This document shows positions 1-11,952 of a stretch of DNA of 64,000 nt, piece after piece. The notes beneath the pieces are model-generated. The model was not told where the DNA came from. It saw only the letters and a program-made list of their open reading frames with translations, and ran no database searches. The position numbers and the translations under genes were made by a program. Positions within the stretch are counted from its first letter, which is position 1; each line of letters begins with the position of its first letter. Source of the stretch: Dipodascopsis uninucleata var. uninucleata (lineage: Eukaryota; Ascomycota; Lipomycetes; Lipomycetales; Lipomycetaceae); contig JAJLTO010000020.1 of assembly GCA_030568195.1 (NCBI GenBank), positions 62,001 through 126,000 on the forward strand, read 5' to 3'.

Positions 1-166
1 ATTCCTCAATTTGACGATTTCAGTGATTTCCAATTTCTTCTCCGTCATTATTTTTATAATAGTTTCAAGCTTTTAGCGGAAAATATCTCATAAACTAGGG
101 ATAAACCTCAATATCAATTGCATTGTGGAATCACAATTCCCATTTTAGCGTTACTTCATTTCTATA

Positions 167-1783
167 ATGGCTGCAGAAAGTCCTGAATTAGTAAATAAGT
201 TGTCGTCTGAACCATCTGTCAGCGAGACACCAAAAATCTCGCGTAAGAAAAAATCTTTCAAATCTGAAAATGGTCTCGCAAGCAACGAATCCTCCAATCT
301 ACCTGCGGAGATCTCAGTTGGTTCTATTAACGGGGATGAGTCAGGCAGTGGCAAATTTGAATTCGAATCTGTAATCCAAAAGTGAGTAAAATTGTAAGCT
401 GGCACTGTGATTGCATGAGAAGCTCCAAAGTCATGAAAATGCATTTGATCTCGTATCTGGAGTAACATTTCTTGCGATGACAGATGAATTCCTGGATATG
501 ATACTTATTTGTGCTAATCTTCCAATAGGCGTATCCGCAATTTGCAGAAGCGTAAGCAAAAGTTGGATAAGTACGAAGAGCAGGCTGCGACGCCAGACGC
601 TGCAAAATTGAATGCTGATCAGCTTGCTGCTTTAAAGGTAAAAGACCAGGTTATTTATCCTCTTAAGGAACTAGAAGAACTTTTGAAAGTCTATAAAACA
701 GCCGCAGAAGATCAGGCGAAGGAAAGGGCTAAAGAGGAGGCTAAAATGGCCAAAGACTATCAGGAAGCTATCACGACAGCTAGGGATGAAGCCATCAACG
801 CGGCCAAGGATACAATTCGGGTTCTGGTGAAATTCTTACACGTTGCTAGCTGGAAGAGACAAATACCTTCTGAAGAAGGCTCAAAGTTAGAGAATGCTGC
901 CTTTGAAAGTCTGCTCAATCTTATCTACGGTGGTGATGACAATTCTGTAGATGCAGTGGAGAAACTTGGATCGGGTAGCGAAGATATCATTACAATCGAG
1001 AGTGGTAACACCACTGAAGGACTATCATTCAAGACTGTAAAAGAACTTTCTCTTAAGGGTGCGGAGGAGTTGTATGCCAAGGCACAAGAGGTAGAGAGCC
1101 AAGGTAGTCGTGCATACTCTGAGAGTGTGGAAAAGTTAGATATAGCGGAAGAGTTAGATGACTTAGAGCCACTCAACACGGTTATTAGGATCCCAAAGGG
1201 CGGTATCCAGTTTTTGAATGAAAGTGAGCTTGATCTAGAAGAGATTGGAGCGCCAGTTCCTTCAGCTCCTCCTCCTCAGACTCTAGTTACAGAGTTTCCT
1301 CAACTAAATGAAACCGCTCCTCCTATTCAAACATATACCAGCGAGTTATCTACAATTGCAGTTGGAGATACAGAGAGGACAGAAGACCACTTCGATAATG
1401 TGTATACGGAATCTACTCTATCAAATATCACGCAGCCCGTTACTGCCGAGCCAGTCTGGGAACAAAATGAAACTCCAGTTACTGTTGAAGTTAAGTTAAC
1501 TGAAGTTAATACGAATGCAGGATCTCCAGTTGCCAATAGCAACAAGGCAAATAATAGATCTCGCAATCAGCGTCAGCGCAATGGAAAAGGCAATTTCAAC
1601 ATTAATAATAGCAGTAACAGCATTAACAACAGTAATAATAATAGTAACAGTAACAGTTATAATCATTCTGTCAACAATGAGAACGGAGAGCGTCGAAACA
1701 ATGGTCGAGGCTACTACCGTAATCGCAGCAGGGGAAGTCAGCAACAACAGCCACGACGCCAGCAAACCCAATCTGTTGCATAA
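167..1783 (+). CDS. YAG7: YAG7-like mRNP/coiled-coil protein with Asn-rich and RG-rich tail
   Basis: Two exons, 167..381 and 529..1783 (489 aa). Donor GTGAGT; the acceptor follows a GCTAAT branch-like site. Joining AA+G gives VIQKRIRNLQKRKQKLDKYE, a basic helical start resembling the dimerisation region of fungal YAG7-like proteins and, more distantly, metazoan Caprin. It is followed by a long Lys/Glu/Ala coiled coil and a helical block containing LENAAFESLLNLIYGGD, which I recall as typical of the YAG7 family. The middle is Pro/Thr-rich, then comes a near-pure Asn/Ser tract (roughly residues 425-455) and an Arg/Gly-rich end (GRGYYRNRSRG) expected to bind RNA. Likely role: cytoplasmic mRNA-protein complexes; this is inference. 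The first in-frame ATG at 167 is used. Family assignment is from memory, so moderate. Confidence 0.75.
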
Positions 1784-2245
1784 TAGTTGCGAATATAGCA
1801 AACTTGTATAATAGTTAATATAAGATATACATTCTTAATATTCTCGCCGACTTTTTTTTATTCTCTAGAACTTCCTGACCTTGCATGGGTTACGAGAACC
1901 GTATTAGCCAACAGTTCTAGTGTTAAATCTGCATATTCCGGCTAATATAGTGAACTCACAATCGATAAGACGATAATTCTACGCATTTCAGGAGCTCTAG
2001 ATATCCTATTTTTATTATAATGAACTACAGATGTGCCAACATCGTGGGTTTTATTTCATGTAACTTGTACATTTCTAGCTTCCTTTTTTAATGACGGTTG
2101 TAAAAAGCACTTTTAGCAATCTGCTATGTATCCTACTATAAAGCAGTACCGAAAAAAGTTATTCCGATTTCTATAGTTTTTTAATTATATAGCAATGTAT
2201 AACATGCTATTCGTTGCCAGTGAACGCATTGTCGCGGTCTGATAT

Positions 2246-2494
2246 TTATTCGTATGATCTACTACTCATGCTTTCGATCGTAATCACAAAACTCTCACAT
2301 CGAAAATGTCCATAATATTTAGCTCTCAGATCATTACTGACTCTTGAGGAAGGACGTTCACCGCTGCCACGAGGATATCCCAAAATAATTCGTCGGTCAT
2401 TTCCTTTTGGTCGTCCCGTTTCTCTTACGATAACTCTTCCTGCCGCATCCATACATTCTTTGCCTCTCTCGGCGAACCTGGAGCTTTCTTGCAT
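2246..2494 (-). CDS. Orphan small ORF, 82 aa, unrecognised
   Basis: An ATG-started 82-codon frame. The product is basic and polar, with RVIVRETGRPKGNDRRIILG in the middle and CESFVITIES near the end; I recognise no family. Base composition is visibly less AT-rich than the flanking spacer, which is the only hint of coding. No splice partner was found upstream. It could be a chance frame on the antisense side of the Hsp70 promoter region. Confidence 0.25.
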   Translation of the reverse strand: MQESSRFAERGKECMDAAGRVIVRETGRPKGNDRRIILGYPRGSGERPSSRVSNDLRAKYYGHFRCESFVITIESMSSRSYE

Positions 2495-2503
2495 GTTCGT
2501 ATG

Positions 2504-2511
2504 TCACGTGA
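2504..2511. promoter_or_regulatory. TCACGTGA palindrome (E-box, Cbf1-type)
   Basis: The 8-bp perfect palindrome matches the core recognised by Cbf1/USF-type bHLH factors in yeasts. It lies 338 bp upstream of the Hsp70 start and just upstream of the orphan ORF on the other strand. Function is inferred. Confidence 0.4.
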
Positions 2512-2586
2512 TGTGATGTCAATTAAAAGTTTCTTAGAAGACTTAGGTAGTATATGTAGAGGGTTTTCTTTTGCGATGTTTCTATG

Positions 2587-2609
2587 GAAATCCATAGAAT
2601 GTTGTAGAA
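2587..2609 (+). promoter_or_regulatory. Step-type heat-shock element (three GAA units, 10-bp spacing)
   Basis: GAA occurs at 2587, 2597 and 2607, exactly 10 bp apart on one face of the helix. This is the arrangement called step-type, bound by yeast Hsf1. It lies 240 bp upstream of the Hsp70 start codon. The spacing is directly visible; regulation by Hsf1 is inferred from the family. Confidence 0.6.
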
Positions 2610-2848
2610 TGACCCAAGAGAATTGATAGACTAGGATAAATATTCTTTGATCTATCCAACGTAAAAACATTTTTTTATTCTTTTCTACAAGACAGAATAT
2701 TAAAAGCGAAATATTCAATTAAGACTCAAAGAAATCGAATAAGGTGATCAAATCAATCCCTTTTACATATTTGTACATTTCATTGATATTTACATACTTC
2801 TCAGTATTGTTATATTTATTTTGCATTATATATACATATTAAACAAAA

Positions 2849-3646
2849 ATGAGCAAAGCAGTTGGGTAAGTAATGAATTGAAGGGTTAAGAATTACTACA
2901 TGGTCGATACATAGCAGGATAAGCATTATATTCTGGAAAAGAGTGATCATAAACAAGTAAATGGTTTATTTGAGTATCTATTGTTATGTTGATAACACGA
3001 TGATCTTGCTTGATCTTTGTTAAGATCAGATAAAAATTTTACTTGTTGCTATTCACTGGTTTCTCGAGTGTACTGTTTAATTCTTGTCTGTGGAAGGCTT
3101 GACTATTATTATTTGGTTTAATTGCTCTACTAACGTTGTTTTTAATATAGAATTGATCTCGGAACTACATACTCCTGTGTGGCTCACTTTTCCAATGACA
3201 GAGTTGAAATCATTGCAAATGATCAGGGTAACCGTACCACTCCTTCATTTGTTGCTTTCACCGATACTGAACGCCTGATCGGTGATGCAGCCAAGAACCA
3301 GGCTGCAATGAATCCCGCTAATACAGTTTTTGATGCTAAGCGTCTTATTGGACGTAAGTTTTCGGATGCTGAGGTCCAGGGTGATATCAAGCATTTCCCG
3401 TTCAAGGTCATTGACAAGGGTGGAAAGCCAATGATCCAGGTTGAGTTTAAGGCTGAGACCAAGGTCTTTACTCCAGAGGAAATCTCTTCCATGGTGTTGC
3501 TTAAGATGAAGGAGACAGCTGAGAACTTCCTCGGTGGTACTGTGAATAATGCTGTCATTACTGTGCCGGCTTATTTTAATGACTCTCAGCGTCAGGCTAC
3601 CAAGGACGCAGGTCTCATTTCTGGTCTTAATGTTCTCCGAATTATT

Positions 3647-3691
<45 letters not shown>

Positions 3692-5080
3692 GCAGAGGGT
3701 GAGAGGAACGTTTTGATCTTCGATCTTGGTGGTGGTACTTTCGATGTTTCGCTTCTCTCTATTGAAGAAGGTATTTTCGAGGTTAAGGCCACTGCTGGTG
3801 ATACTCACTTGGGTGGTGAGGATTTCGATAATAGATTGGTCAATCACTTCGTTACTGAATTTAAGAGAAAGCACAAGAAGGATCTTAGCTCGAACCAGCG
3901 TGCTCTCCGACGTTTGAGAACTGCTTGTGAGCGTGCTAAGCGAACTCTTTCTTCTTCTACTCAGACTTCTATTGAGATTGACTCGCTTTTTGAGGGTATT
4001 GACTTCTACACTTCAATTACCCGTGCTAGATTTGAGGAGCTTTGCCAGGATCTTTTCCGATCTACCATTGACCCAGTAGAAAAGGTTCTTCGTGATGCTA
4101 AGCTTGATAAAGCCTCCGTTAACGAGATCGTTCTCGTCGGTGGTTCTACTCGTATACCTAAAGTTCAGAAATTGGTCTCCGATTACTTCAACGGTAAGGA
4201 GCCAAATAAGTCTATCAATCCTGATGAGGCTGTTGCTTATGGTGCTGCTGTCCAGGCAGCAATTCTTTCTGGTGACACTTCTTCTAAGACTCAAGATTTG
4301 TTGCTTCTCGATGTCGCTCCCCTTTCTCTCGGTATTGAGACTGCTGGTGGTGTCATGACCAAGCTTATTCCAAGAAACACCACTATTCCTACCAAGAAGT
4401 CAGAGATCTTTTCTACTTACTCTGATAATCAGCCTGGTGTCTTGATTCAGGTTTTCGAAGGAGAGCGTGCTCGTACTAAGGACAATAACTTACTTGGTAA
4501 GTTTGAGCTCACTGGTATTCCGGCCGCTCCACGTGGTGTTCCTCAGATTGAGGTTACATTCGATATCGATGCTAATGGTATCTTGAATGTTTCTGCTTTG
4601 GAAAAGGGCACTGGTAAGACCAACAAGATTACTATTACCAATGACAAGGGTCGACTTTCTAAGGAGGAGATCGAGCGTATGGTTTCTGAGGCTGAGAAGT
4701 ACAAGGATGATGATGAGAAGGAGGCTTCTCGTATTCAGGCTAAGAATGGTCTTGAGTCCTACTCTTATTCTCTGAAGAACACACTTAGCGAGGAGAAGGT
4801 AAAGGAGAAGCTTGATGAGGCTGATCGAGAGAAGCTTTCAAAAGCCATTGAGGAGACCATTGAGTGGCTTGATAGCAACCAGACTGCTACGACTGAAGAA
4901 TTCAGTGACAAGCAGAAGGAGCTTGAGGGCGTTGCTAACCCTATTATGATGAAGTTTTATAACGCTGGTGGTGCTCCAGAGGGTGGTGCTCCAGGTGGCT
5001 TCCCAGGTGCCGCTCCAGGTGGTTTCCCAGGTGCTGGTGCTGGTGCTAGTGATGGTCCAACGGTTGAGGAGGTTGATTAA
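2849..5080 (+). CDS. SSA1: Cytosolic Hsp70 chaperone (Ssa type)
   Basis: Two exons, 2849..2865 and 3151..5080 (648 aa). The first exon encodes only MSKAVG; the 285-bp intron has a GTAAGT donor and a perfect TACTAAC branch point (3127-3133) near the TAG acceptor. The joined N-terminus reads [14 protein letters not shown], the Hsp70 phosphate-1 motif. The ATPase domain (about residues 1-380) contains the [15 protein letters not shown] and [10 protein letters not shown] signatures; the substrate domain and helical lid follow, then Gly-Gly-Phe-Pro repeats and the terminal EEVD that docks TPR co-chaperones. This marks a cytosolic/nuclear form, not ER or mitochondrial. Codon use is strongly biased, as in highly expressed genes. 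A step-type HSE sits 240 bp upstream. Confidence 0.97.
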
Positions 5081-6785
5081 ACTGCTAACTAGACCGTTAC
5101 TTTGTGAATTCTACTTGCAATGCAGTATAAATAATATATTGAAGAAATCCAATCTTAATTTTTTATATAAGGATCTGGTTGTCGAGGTTTGGGAAATCTA
5201 AATGTTTTTTAATTTAACGAAATAAATAAAATATGGGTAATATGTTAAATATATATCTCCACAAATATATATATATGATATATATGAATCATAGCGTGCT
5301 CTTTATTTATTGTGCAATGAAACGATATTTGGGTAGTTCAATTTTTTATATCATGGTCGATTATCGTAAGCTGATTATCGTAAGGTCGATTATTCTTTTT
5401 GTACTTGTAATTAAAAAGATTGGAAAAATTCAAAGATTTATTATCATTATTATTATTATTATTATTATTATTACACTTAGTTCTAAATTTATTTTTTATA
5501 GGAAGTTTATAGTATAGTAAGTAAGTACGTACGTTTATTCCACATTGATTTTTCAATGATTTCCCACTCACATATAGTTGGTTTAGTAGTTGCAACAATT
5601 TCCAAAAAGCACTTTAGCTGGTGGTATATTACCAATATTACTGAAGCTCAACTAACTCGATATACAAAAATAAGTAGAAATGATGCACGTCTGTATGTAT
5701 GTAAAAGCTTGCTCTAAACGTGCGATATAGAAAAATACCTTATATTGTACTTGAATACTGCTTATGCGCTAATAATTAGTAATTATATATGCAGCATATT
5801 TGTAATATAATATTACCCTTTTCCATTGACGTCGTTATTTGTGGCTGCGCTTCTTGTCATGGGAAGCAGCACTGAGTAGACCAAATGAAACGTTTATTGT
5901 TTGAATGAAGGACAGGCATCACGCAGTCGGAACGTTTAAAAGGCTTATAATGCAAGTTGTTACTTCAACATCAGACGATGTGCAATCCCACGAACTTGTA
6001 GGATACATATGTATGAATAATTCAGACATTCTAATACAAAGAAGTTACAGTGCGATATTCCAGTAGAAGAGGGCCACTTAACGCGTGCAGTGAAAGTGGT
6101 GGCTTCGTTTATATCATTGCCAAGGTTTAGTCCACGACTGTGCCAAATACAGCTCTATTTTATGTGTTTGTGGCAATAGTCGTAATACTAATATACCAAT
6201 AAGGCAAATAGGGGAAATTATAGTGCACTAATGGTGTAACTACAACATTTTAGTTTTATATGTGCATGCTGCCCCTTCAGAAATCGTCGGTTTCGTGTAG
6301 TCTCCTTAATTTTGTAGTGCTTCTGCTACTTCCTTCTCCTTCTTCCTCTCTCTTCTTCCATCATTTTACTATCTCTTCCTTCAATCGTCTATCAATACCA
6401 TTTCGTCAGATCATCTATAATTTATTTTATAGGTTTTTGTTCGTTTTTTATATTAGCTTTTCTTTCTATTTTTAATACTTTCGAGCCGTTGGTTTTATTC
6501 TTCCTATCGATTTATTTATTCCGTCAAATAAATTAGGTCATTTCGGCACAACGTTCTTTGGTATCAGTGTTCATAGTTCAGCAGAGATAATTGGAATTAT
6601 ACACGTACGTTACGTACCAAGTAAATAAGTACATTGGCACTAGCATATCGGTATACGCATATATTTATTTAAATAGTATATATAATCGGATATAGGTGGT
6701 TTGGATATATCAATTAACTGTGCATCGACGCCTACGATCAAATAATATCCTCATTATTTTGCAGCTACAAGTATTACATATTATC
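5081..6785 (+). other. Intergenic spacer, Hsp70 to YPT1
   Basis: About 1.7 kb without a supportable gene. It contains a TTA microsatellite (5438..5473). A pyrimidine-rich tract around 6310-6380 could be part of the YPT1 promoter or 5' leader. Confidence 0.5.
5438..5473. repeat. (TTA)n microsatellite
   Basis: About eleven near-perfect TTA units with one interruption (TCA). An AAT-type repeat is also present at 9893..9979. Confidence 0.85.
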
Positions 6786-8185
6786 ATGAATCCAGAGTGG
6801 TATGTCTTATGAGTTTCCTTCTTTTTCGTCGTTTATTTTCTGCAAGCTATGGTCATGCTTCCGCTATCGCAGTGATGATATTCGTGGCTGATATGCGTCG
6901 TATTTGGAATATGAGGTATCAAGTTTCTGTTAGTATCTGGAGAAGAGGGTTGGCACCGGAGCTGTGGTAGTGAATATAGAGATAGGCGCATGCATATGAG
7001 TAAACGGTTGTTGCTGTTATAGATCATATATGCTATGCAAATCTGTTATTTACTTGCTTTATTGATTAGAAGTAACAGAGAGAGATTCAAAATAATGATA
7101 AATTTATCATATCTTCGATTCTAGGAGCATGGAATGTGAACTCACTTTTTTTTGCCCTCTCTTCTTCTCATATCTCTGTGCGCAAGCTACTTTGTTAGAA
7201 AATGCAGATATCAGATCTTGTTGTTTATATTCGTATTGGGAAAGGAAAAGTTTATGGCGCAAAGATGTTCTATGGTCGATGTCAAATTTGATACTAACGA
7301 GACTTTACTGTAGAGTATTGAAAATTTTCTAAATTCACGCTATCATTTGGTTTATAATTCGCAATAGACTTGTAACGAAATATAATATGGGTCAAAATGA
7401 TCTCAAGATGGGAATGGTTGATTGTAGCTATAAGCTATAGGAACTTACGAGATGTAGTTAAATTTGGGCTTTCCTATTATAGTTTATCTACTCTTTCTTT
7501 CTAAATAGATTTACTGATATAATCATCTAGATACGATTACCTGTTCAAACTTCTTTTGATTGGTGATTCAGGTGTTGGCAAATCTTGTTTGCTATTACGA
7601 TTTGCTGATGATACATACACTGAATCATATATATCAACTATTGGTGTTGACTTCAAGATTCGCACTATTGAGCTAGAAGGAAAAACCGTCAAACTTCAGA
7701 TCGTATGTTCTCAGTTTTATATTTATGTTCTTTTTAGGTATTTGCTAATATCGTTTTAGTGGGATACTGCCGGACAGGAGCGTTTCCGTACTATAACTTC
7801 ATCTTATTACAGAGGTGCTCATGGTATTATTGTGGTCTACGATGTCACAGACCAGGAGAGTTTTACAAATGTGAAGCAGTGGATGCAGGAAATTGATCGA
7901 TATGCAACGGAGGGTGTTAATAAGCTTCTTGTTGGCAACAAGTCTGATATGGCTGACAAAAAGGTCGTTGAGTATACTGTCGCTAAGGAATTTGCTGATG
8001 GGCTTGGCATTCCATTCCTTGAGACTTCAGCAAAGAATGCTACCAATGTTGAGCAGGCTTTCTTGACTATGGCCCGACAAATCAAGGAACGAATGGGAAG
8101 TGCACCGACTGGTTCCGGCAAGGGACCAATTCGAATTGGCGAGGGTGAATCCATTAGACAAGGTGCTGCCGGCGGTTGTTGCTAG
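6786..8185 (+). CDS. YPT1: Rab1-family small GTPase Ypt1
   Basis: Three exons, 6786..6796, 7531..7702 and 7760..8185 (202 aa). Rab1/Ypt1 is the GTPase for ER-to-Golgi traffic and autophagosome formation. The joined start [20 protein letters not shown] is nearly invariant in the family. Visible motifs: P-loop GDSGVGKS, switch-I threonine in [23 protein letters not shown] and a C-terminal CC for double prenylation. The first intron is 734 bp with donor GTGGTA at 6797; a consensus GTATGT donor begins only 3 bp downstream, but using it would give a TGA at codon 5. The second intron (57 bp) has a normal GTATGT donor. Identity is certain; the first donor is deduced from protein conservation. Confidence 0.95.
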
Positions 8186-9670
8186 ATTATGTCTACTTTA
8201 GCAAGTAATTATAACTAATGATTCGTTTCCTAATTGACTTTTTAATATATTGAATCACTTGTTAGCACTTTATTAGTTTTTTGTGCGTGATGTTCCTTGA
8301 TTGTTTGTATAATCGTTTAACATGTCATATTTAATCGATCGCCGCTCTTTTACTTATATGTTTTTGTTATTACGCCATTATTATCGGAAACGCTTAATCC
8401 TTATTTTGTTATAGTTTCTTCGCGCAGATGTTCTGTTATGGCAATTCAGTTGGTACTTATTGATATAATAGAAGTAGGACGACTAATACCTTCGTTATTG
8501 TAGTATCAGAATTTGGTAAATTATGGTGTCTTATAGTTACATTTTTACCGTTTTAACAGTGGAATTTACGTTTATGACACGTTTATTTACTATGGTATCG
8601 ATATAGCTGAAGCGTTAAAAAGGCTTTATTCTAGTCTGTTTTATCACATTGTTAAAGCTTGATTAACTATGTTTATTTATCTAGAATTAGCTAAACTAAA
8701 TGCAACGTTGCACTAAGTGAAGATCCCATTTGCGAGATACTCTCAAGAGATCTGTACCACTTTATTGTCGCTGTTCGTTTTCTCCTTCTATAGTAGTCGT
8801 TTCAATCATGAACAGCAATCTAGGTAGTGAAAGTGAAGGTCTATCCTACCTATTTACTATATCATATGACTAAGCCATGACTTATCAAGTCAGCAGATAT
8901 GTATTATATAATCAAATATATGTATATTATGCAAATATTGCAAAAAAAAAAAATTAATTACAATACCTAACCCAATACAATAATGACGCTGCAGAGATCA
9001 CATTCTAAGATGAATAGAGTAGCAAACTGGTTGAAGCATCCTTGGAATGCTTCAACAATATTGAAATTGCAAATACTAGACCATTAAGGAAGAACATAAA
9101 CACTAGCAAGCATATATTATTTACAGTATTCAGCAGATGTTGTTTCATCATTACCGATTGAAACATCTCGTACTCTTATTGTCTCCACATCACTTACAAT
9201 CTGCGTTTAATGACCTTCATAAAACGTGTTATCAGTAGTAGGTGACAAGAGAATCCTTCCTTCTTACAGTTGTAGAACAGAATATTACGACAGAGTAATA
9301 TAATAATTATCTCTAAGATAAGTCTATATATGTAATTTTTTTGCGTTTAAATATTCTTTTTAAATGATAAGATCAATAAATTTGAGAGACTGAACAGCAA
9401 AATTAAAAATAGGGAAAACAAAATAACAATATCCAATTCTTTTAAATACACGAACTTATTGAAATAGAGATTCGTCATAAAATAAATAAAATACACTTCA
9501 AAATTAAAATAACAATGAGAGGATACTATAACAAGACTGACAAGAGTTCAATAAAGCAGTGTTAAAATGAAAGTTTCACGAGATACGAAAGCCACTACTC
9601 AAGATGGAGAGAGGGAAGCCCAAAAAATTACGTCTAACATTCAAATGAAAAATCGAATGATCGAAGTGCC

Positions 9671-9880
9671 ATGAATTTCTGCACTTGCTATCCACCTCAG
9701 AATAAAATTTCGCTTATTTCTTTTGCACGTTCCTATCATCTTATATTCCACACTATTCTAGACTGTCCAAATCTTCAATTACTGAGAGCACTGTTACTTC
9801 CCCAATGCAACAAGGTCTTTTTAAAAATAAATCAATCAACTGTATATAAAATGATACTAAACTATAAATTCAATTTTGGT
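9671..9880 (+). mobile_element. Possible LINE 3'-end remnant
   Basis: The frame reads CTCYPP, then HLIFHTILDCPNLQLLRALL. This resembles the C-x-C / H-x4-C-P / R-x-LL zinc-knuckle tail of non-LTR retrotransposon ORF2 proteins. It is directly followed by an AAT repeat, as LINE 3' ends often are. No reverse-transcriptase domain is visible upstream. This is resemblance only and could be chance. Confidence 0.2.
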
Positions 9881-9892
9881 GCGTTACTCTTC

Positions 9893-9925
<33 letters not shown>

Positions 9926-9979
9926 TAAAATAAAAATAGTAATACTAATAGTAATAGTAATAGTAATAATAATAATAAA
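9893..9979. repeat. (AAT)n microsatellite with degenerate extension
   Basis: About ten AAT units (9893..9925), then a second block mixing AGT and AAT triplets to 9979. Confidence 0.85.
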
Positions 9980-10108
9980 CCAAGATTACCAGCAACTCAA
10001 ATATCGTATCACTTCTTATTTTCGTTTCTCTCTTTATTCTACTCCTAGTCTCACAAATCTCATTTCCACTACCTCTGAAATGTGAGATATCGCACTGATA
10101 AAATATTT

Positions 10109-11952
10109 CTACTCGGTAGCTGCAATCTGCTCATTAGGACACTGGGCCATGATATGACCTGGCTGTTTGCACTTATAACAAACTCTGTCCTGTGCCTCTC
10201 TGCAATCGCGGCTCAAATGGCCAATATTACCGCAGTTGTAGCACTTCTGTCCTTGAGTACAATCTCGGGACAAATGTCCGTAACCTCCGCAGGAATAACA
10301 GGTCTGATTAGAAGAGCCGAATGAAGCATTTCCAGTAAACCCACCTTGATTACAGTTACGAGCGATATGGCCCACCTTTCCGCCTGCATACATATTGATT
10401 AGAAAAATCTCAAAATTTAGTATGACAATTCAAATACTTACATTTGTAACACTCAGCACCAGAAGGAGCACTCGATCCATTAAATCTCTCATTACCAGAG
10501 CTATTTGGGCACTCGCGAGAGATGTGACCAGATTCATTGCATCTGTAGCAGGTTTTCTCTTTAGCTGGTGCACTGCAGTCACGGCTCAAGTGTCCGTCCT
10601 GACCACAGTTATAGCATACTGGATTTCCTCGCTTAGGGCAGTCGCGAGCCTTGAAAAAAACTTTGTTAATCTTACTATTCAAGTTCACACACTTACGAGC
10701 CTAACTCATCACTTAAAAACATCAAGAGACGAATTTCAAAAACAAATTAGACAATGAAATTTGGTAGTAAGGACTATTGAGGTGTCAAGGAAAGTATGAA
10801 ATAAATATAGCATAGCTCTGAAGCACTTTGATAACAGCTAACATGTTAAGTACAATTCAGTCTGTCATAGCTGATCATTCTTCTCGTCCAATTGATGTGT
10901 GCAGAAACTCAAGCTATTAAAATATAGATATTTCAGATCCCCCTCCTCAGCCACGATTAAAACTAATTGAAATCATATAGCTAATTTGATAAGATATAAT
11001 AAATCTGTATTCACCTGATGTCCAGTATCGCCGCCTAATAACTAATGTAAGAAAACAATTCATCCCCAAAATTCATAACACAAAATCTGCAGAAATAATA
11101 CATTAAACTACTCTCTCGTCATTCTTCTTTCAATTTCAAGACTCATCATCACACAAATGATCTTTCTCACAGTAAATACACATCCCACACTCGCGAACTA
11201 TACACATTCTCTCGCACATCTTCTCTCAACATCATTCATCTTTGCACTCAATCTCTTCACGATAACTAAACCAAAGACTCAATCAAAATCAACATATCAC
11301 TAGTTATGCCATCGAAGCAACGACTATTAATTTTAATTGGTCCTCTGATTCAGCTCATTTCAATCTTATAGAGCTAGTATGACCATGTTCAAAATCCAAT
11401 TGTCCGAGGTGTTTAGTTTCATATAAGAAAAGGAGGTGCATCTAGAAGTAAAAAAGTCGCAATATAAGATTGAGAAGATTTGGTAAAATCTTTCAAGAGT
11501 ATTAGATAGCAAACACAATACCCAATAACCAAATCCACTCTGGAGCTTAACACAAAAAACGAGGTATCAAAAATCAAAAATCACAGTCACAACCACTGTA
11601 CCGATATGAATATCGAGTCAGTAGCTGCAACACACATCTTCAAATATTATATCATAAATAACAGATGATGAGTCGCGATGGTATAATTTTTCATCCTACA
11701 CTTTTCATTGACCTCGATAAAAAAGAAAAAAATTCTTACGTCAAAACCAATAGTGCAAGAAATGAAAAATTACACTCAAATTGAATTAAAAGATGTATCC
11801 AACACAGAAGAACAATCAGAGCATTTAGCAGTAAAATATTTCGATAAAAACAAGAAAATAAAAAAACCCCACTAAACCGTACAATTGTAGCAGGCACGTC
11901 CGCCAGAGAAACCGTTCGCTCGAGATCCGTAGTTAGAATTTTCGAAGCTCAT
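10109..11952 (-). CDS. GIS2: CCHC zinc-knuckle nucleic-acid-binding protein (Gis2/CNBP/Byr3 family)
   Basis: Four exons on the minus strand: 11952..11883, 11034..11015, 10649..10442 and 10383..10109 (190 aa). Seven C-x2-C-x4-H-x4-C knuckles are present, of the form CYNCGDTGHQARDC and CYNCGQDGHLSRDC, the same number as yeast Gis2. Gis2/CNBP proteins bind G-rich RNA and associate with ribosomes and stress granules. The first knuckle is split over three exons: exon 1 ends in its second Cys codon, the 20-nt exon 2 carries GDTGHQ, and exon 3 starts ARDC. Intron 1 is 848 bp with a weak donor (GTACGG). The start is the ATG at 11952 (MSFENSNYGS). A TCACGTGA palindrome lies 500 bp upstream. Confidence 0.93.

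Larger units (their letters stand above)
1784..2848. other. Intergenic region between YAG7-like gene and Hsp70
   Basis: About 1.06 kb. It holds the 3' region of the YAG7-like gene, an orphan minus-strand ORF (2246..2494), one TCACGTGA palindrome (2504..2511) and a step-type heat-shock element (2587..2609). The last 100 bp before the Hsp70 ATG are very AT-rich with a TATATATA stretch. Confidence 0.6.
8186..10108. other. Gene-poor AT-rich spacer between YPT1 and GIS2
   Basis: About 1.9 kb. It contains a poly-A run near 8941, a possible fragment of a LINE-type reverse-transcriptase tail (9671..9880) and an AAT repeat. No host gene is supported. Confidence 0.5.

Noticed and set aside
3245-3874. 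209-codon minus-strand frame antisense to Hsp70
   Set aside because: It is a shadow of the strongly biased Hsp70 codons; long antisense frames are common opposite Hsp70 genes and the product resembles nothing known.
10109-11952. CCHC knuckles read as a retroelement Gag
   Set aside because: Seven regularly spaced knuckles in a spliced gene with no protease, polymerase or flanking repeats fit the cellular Gis2/CNBP family.
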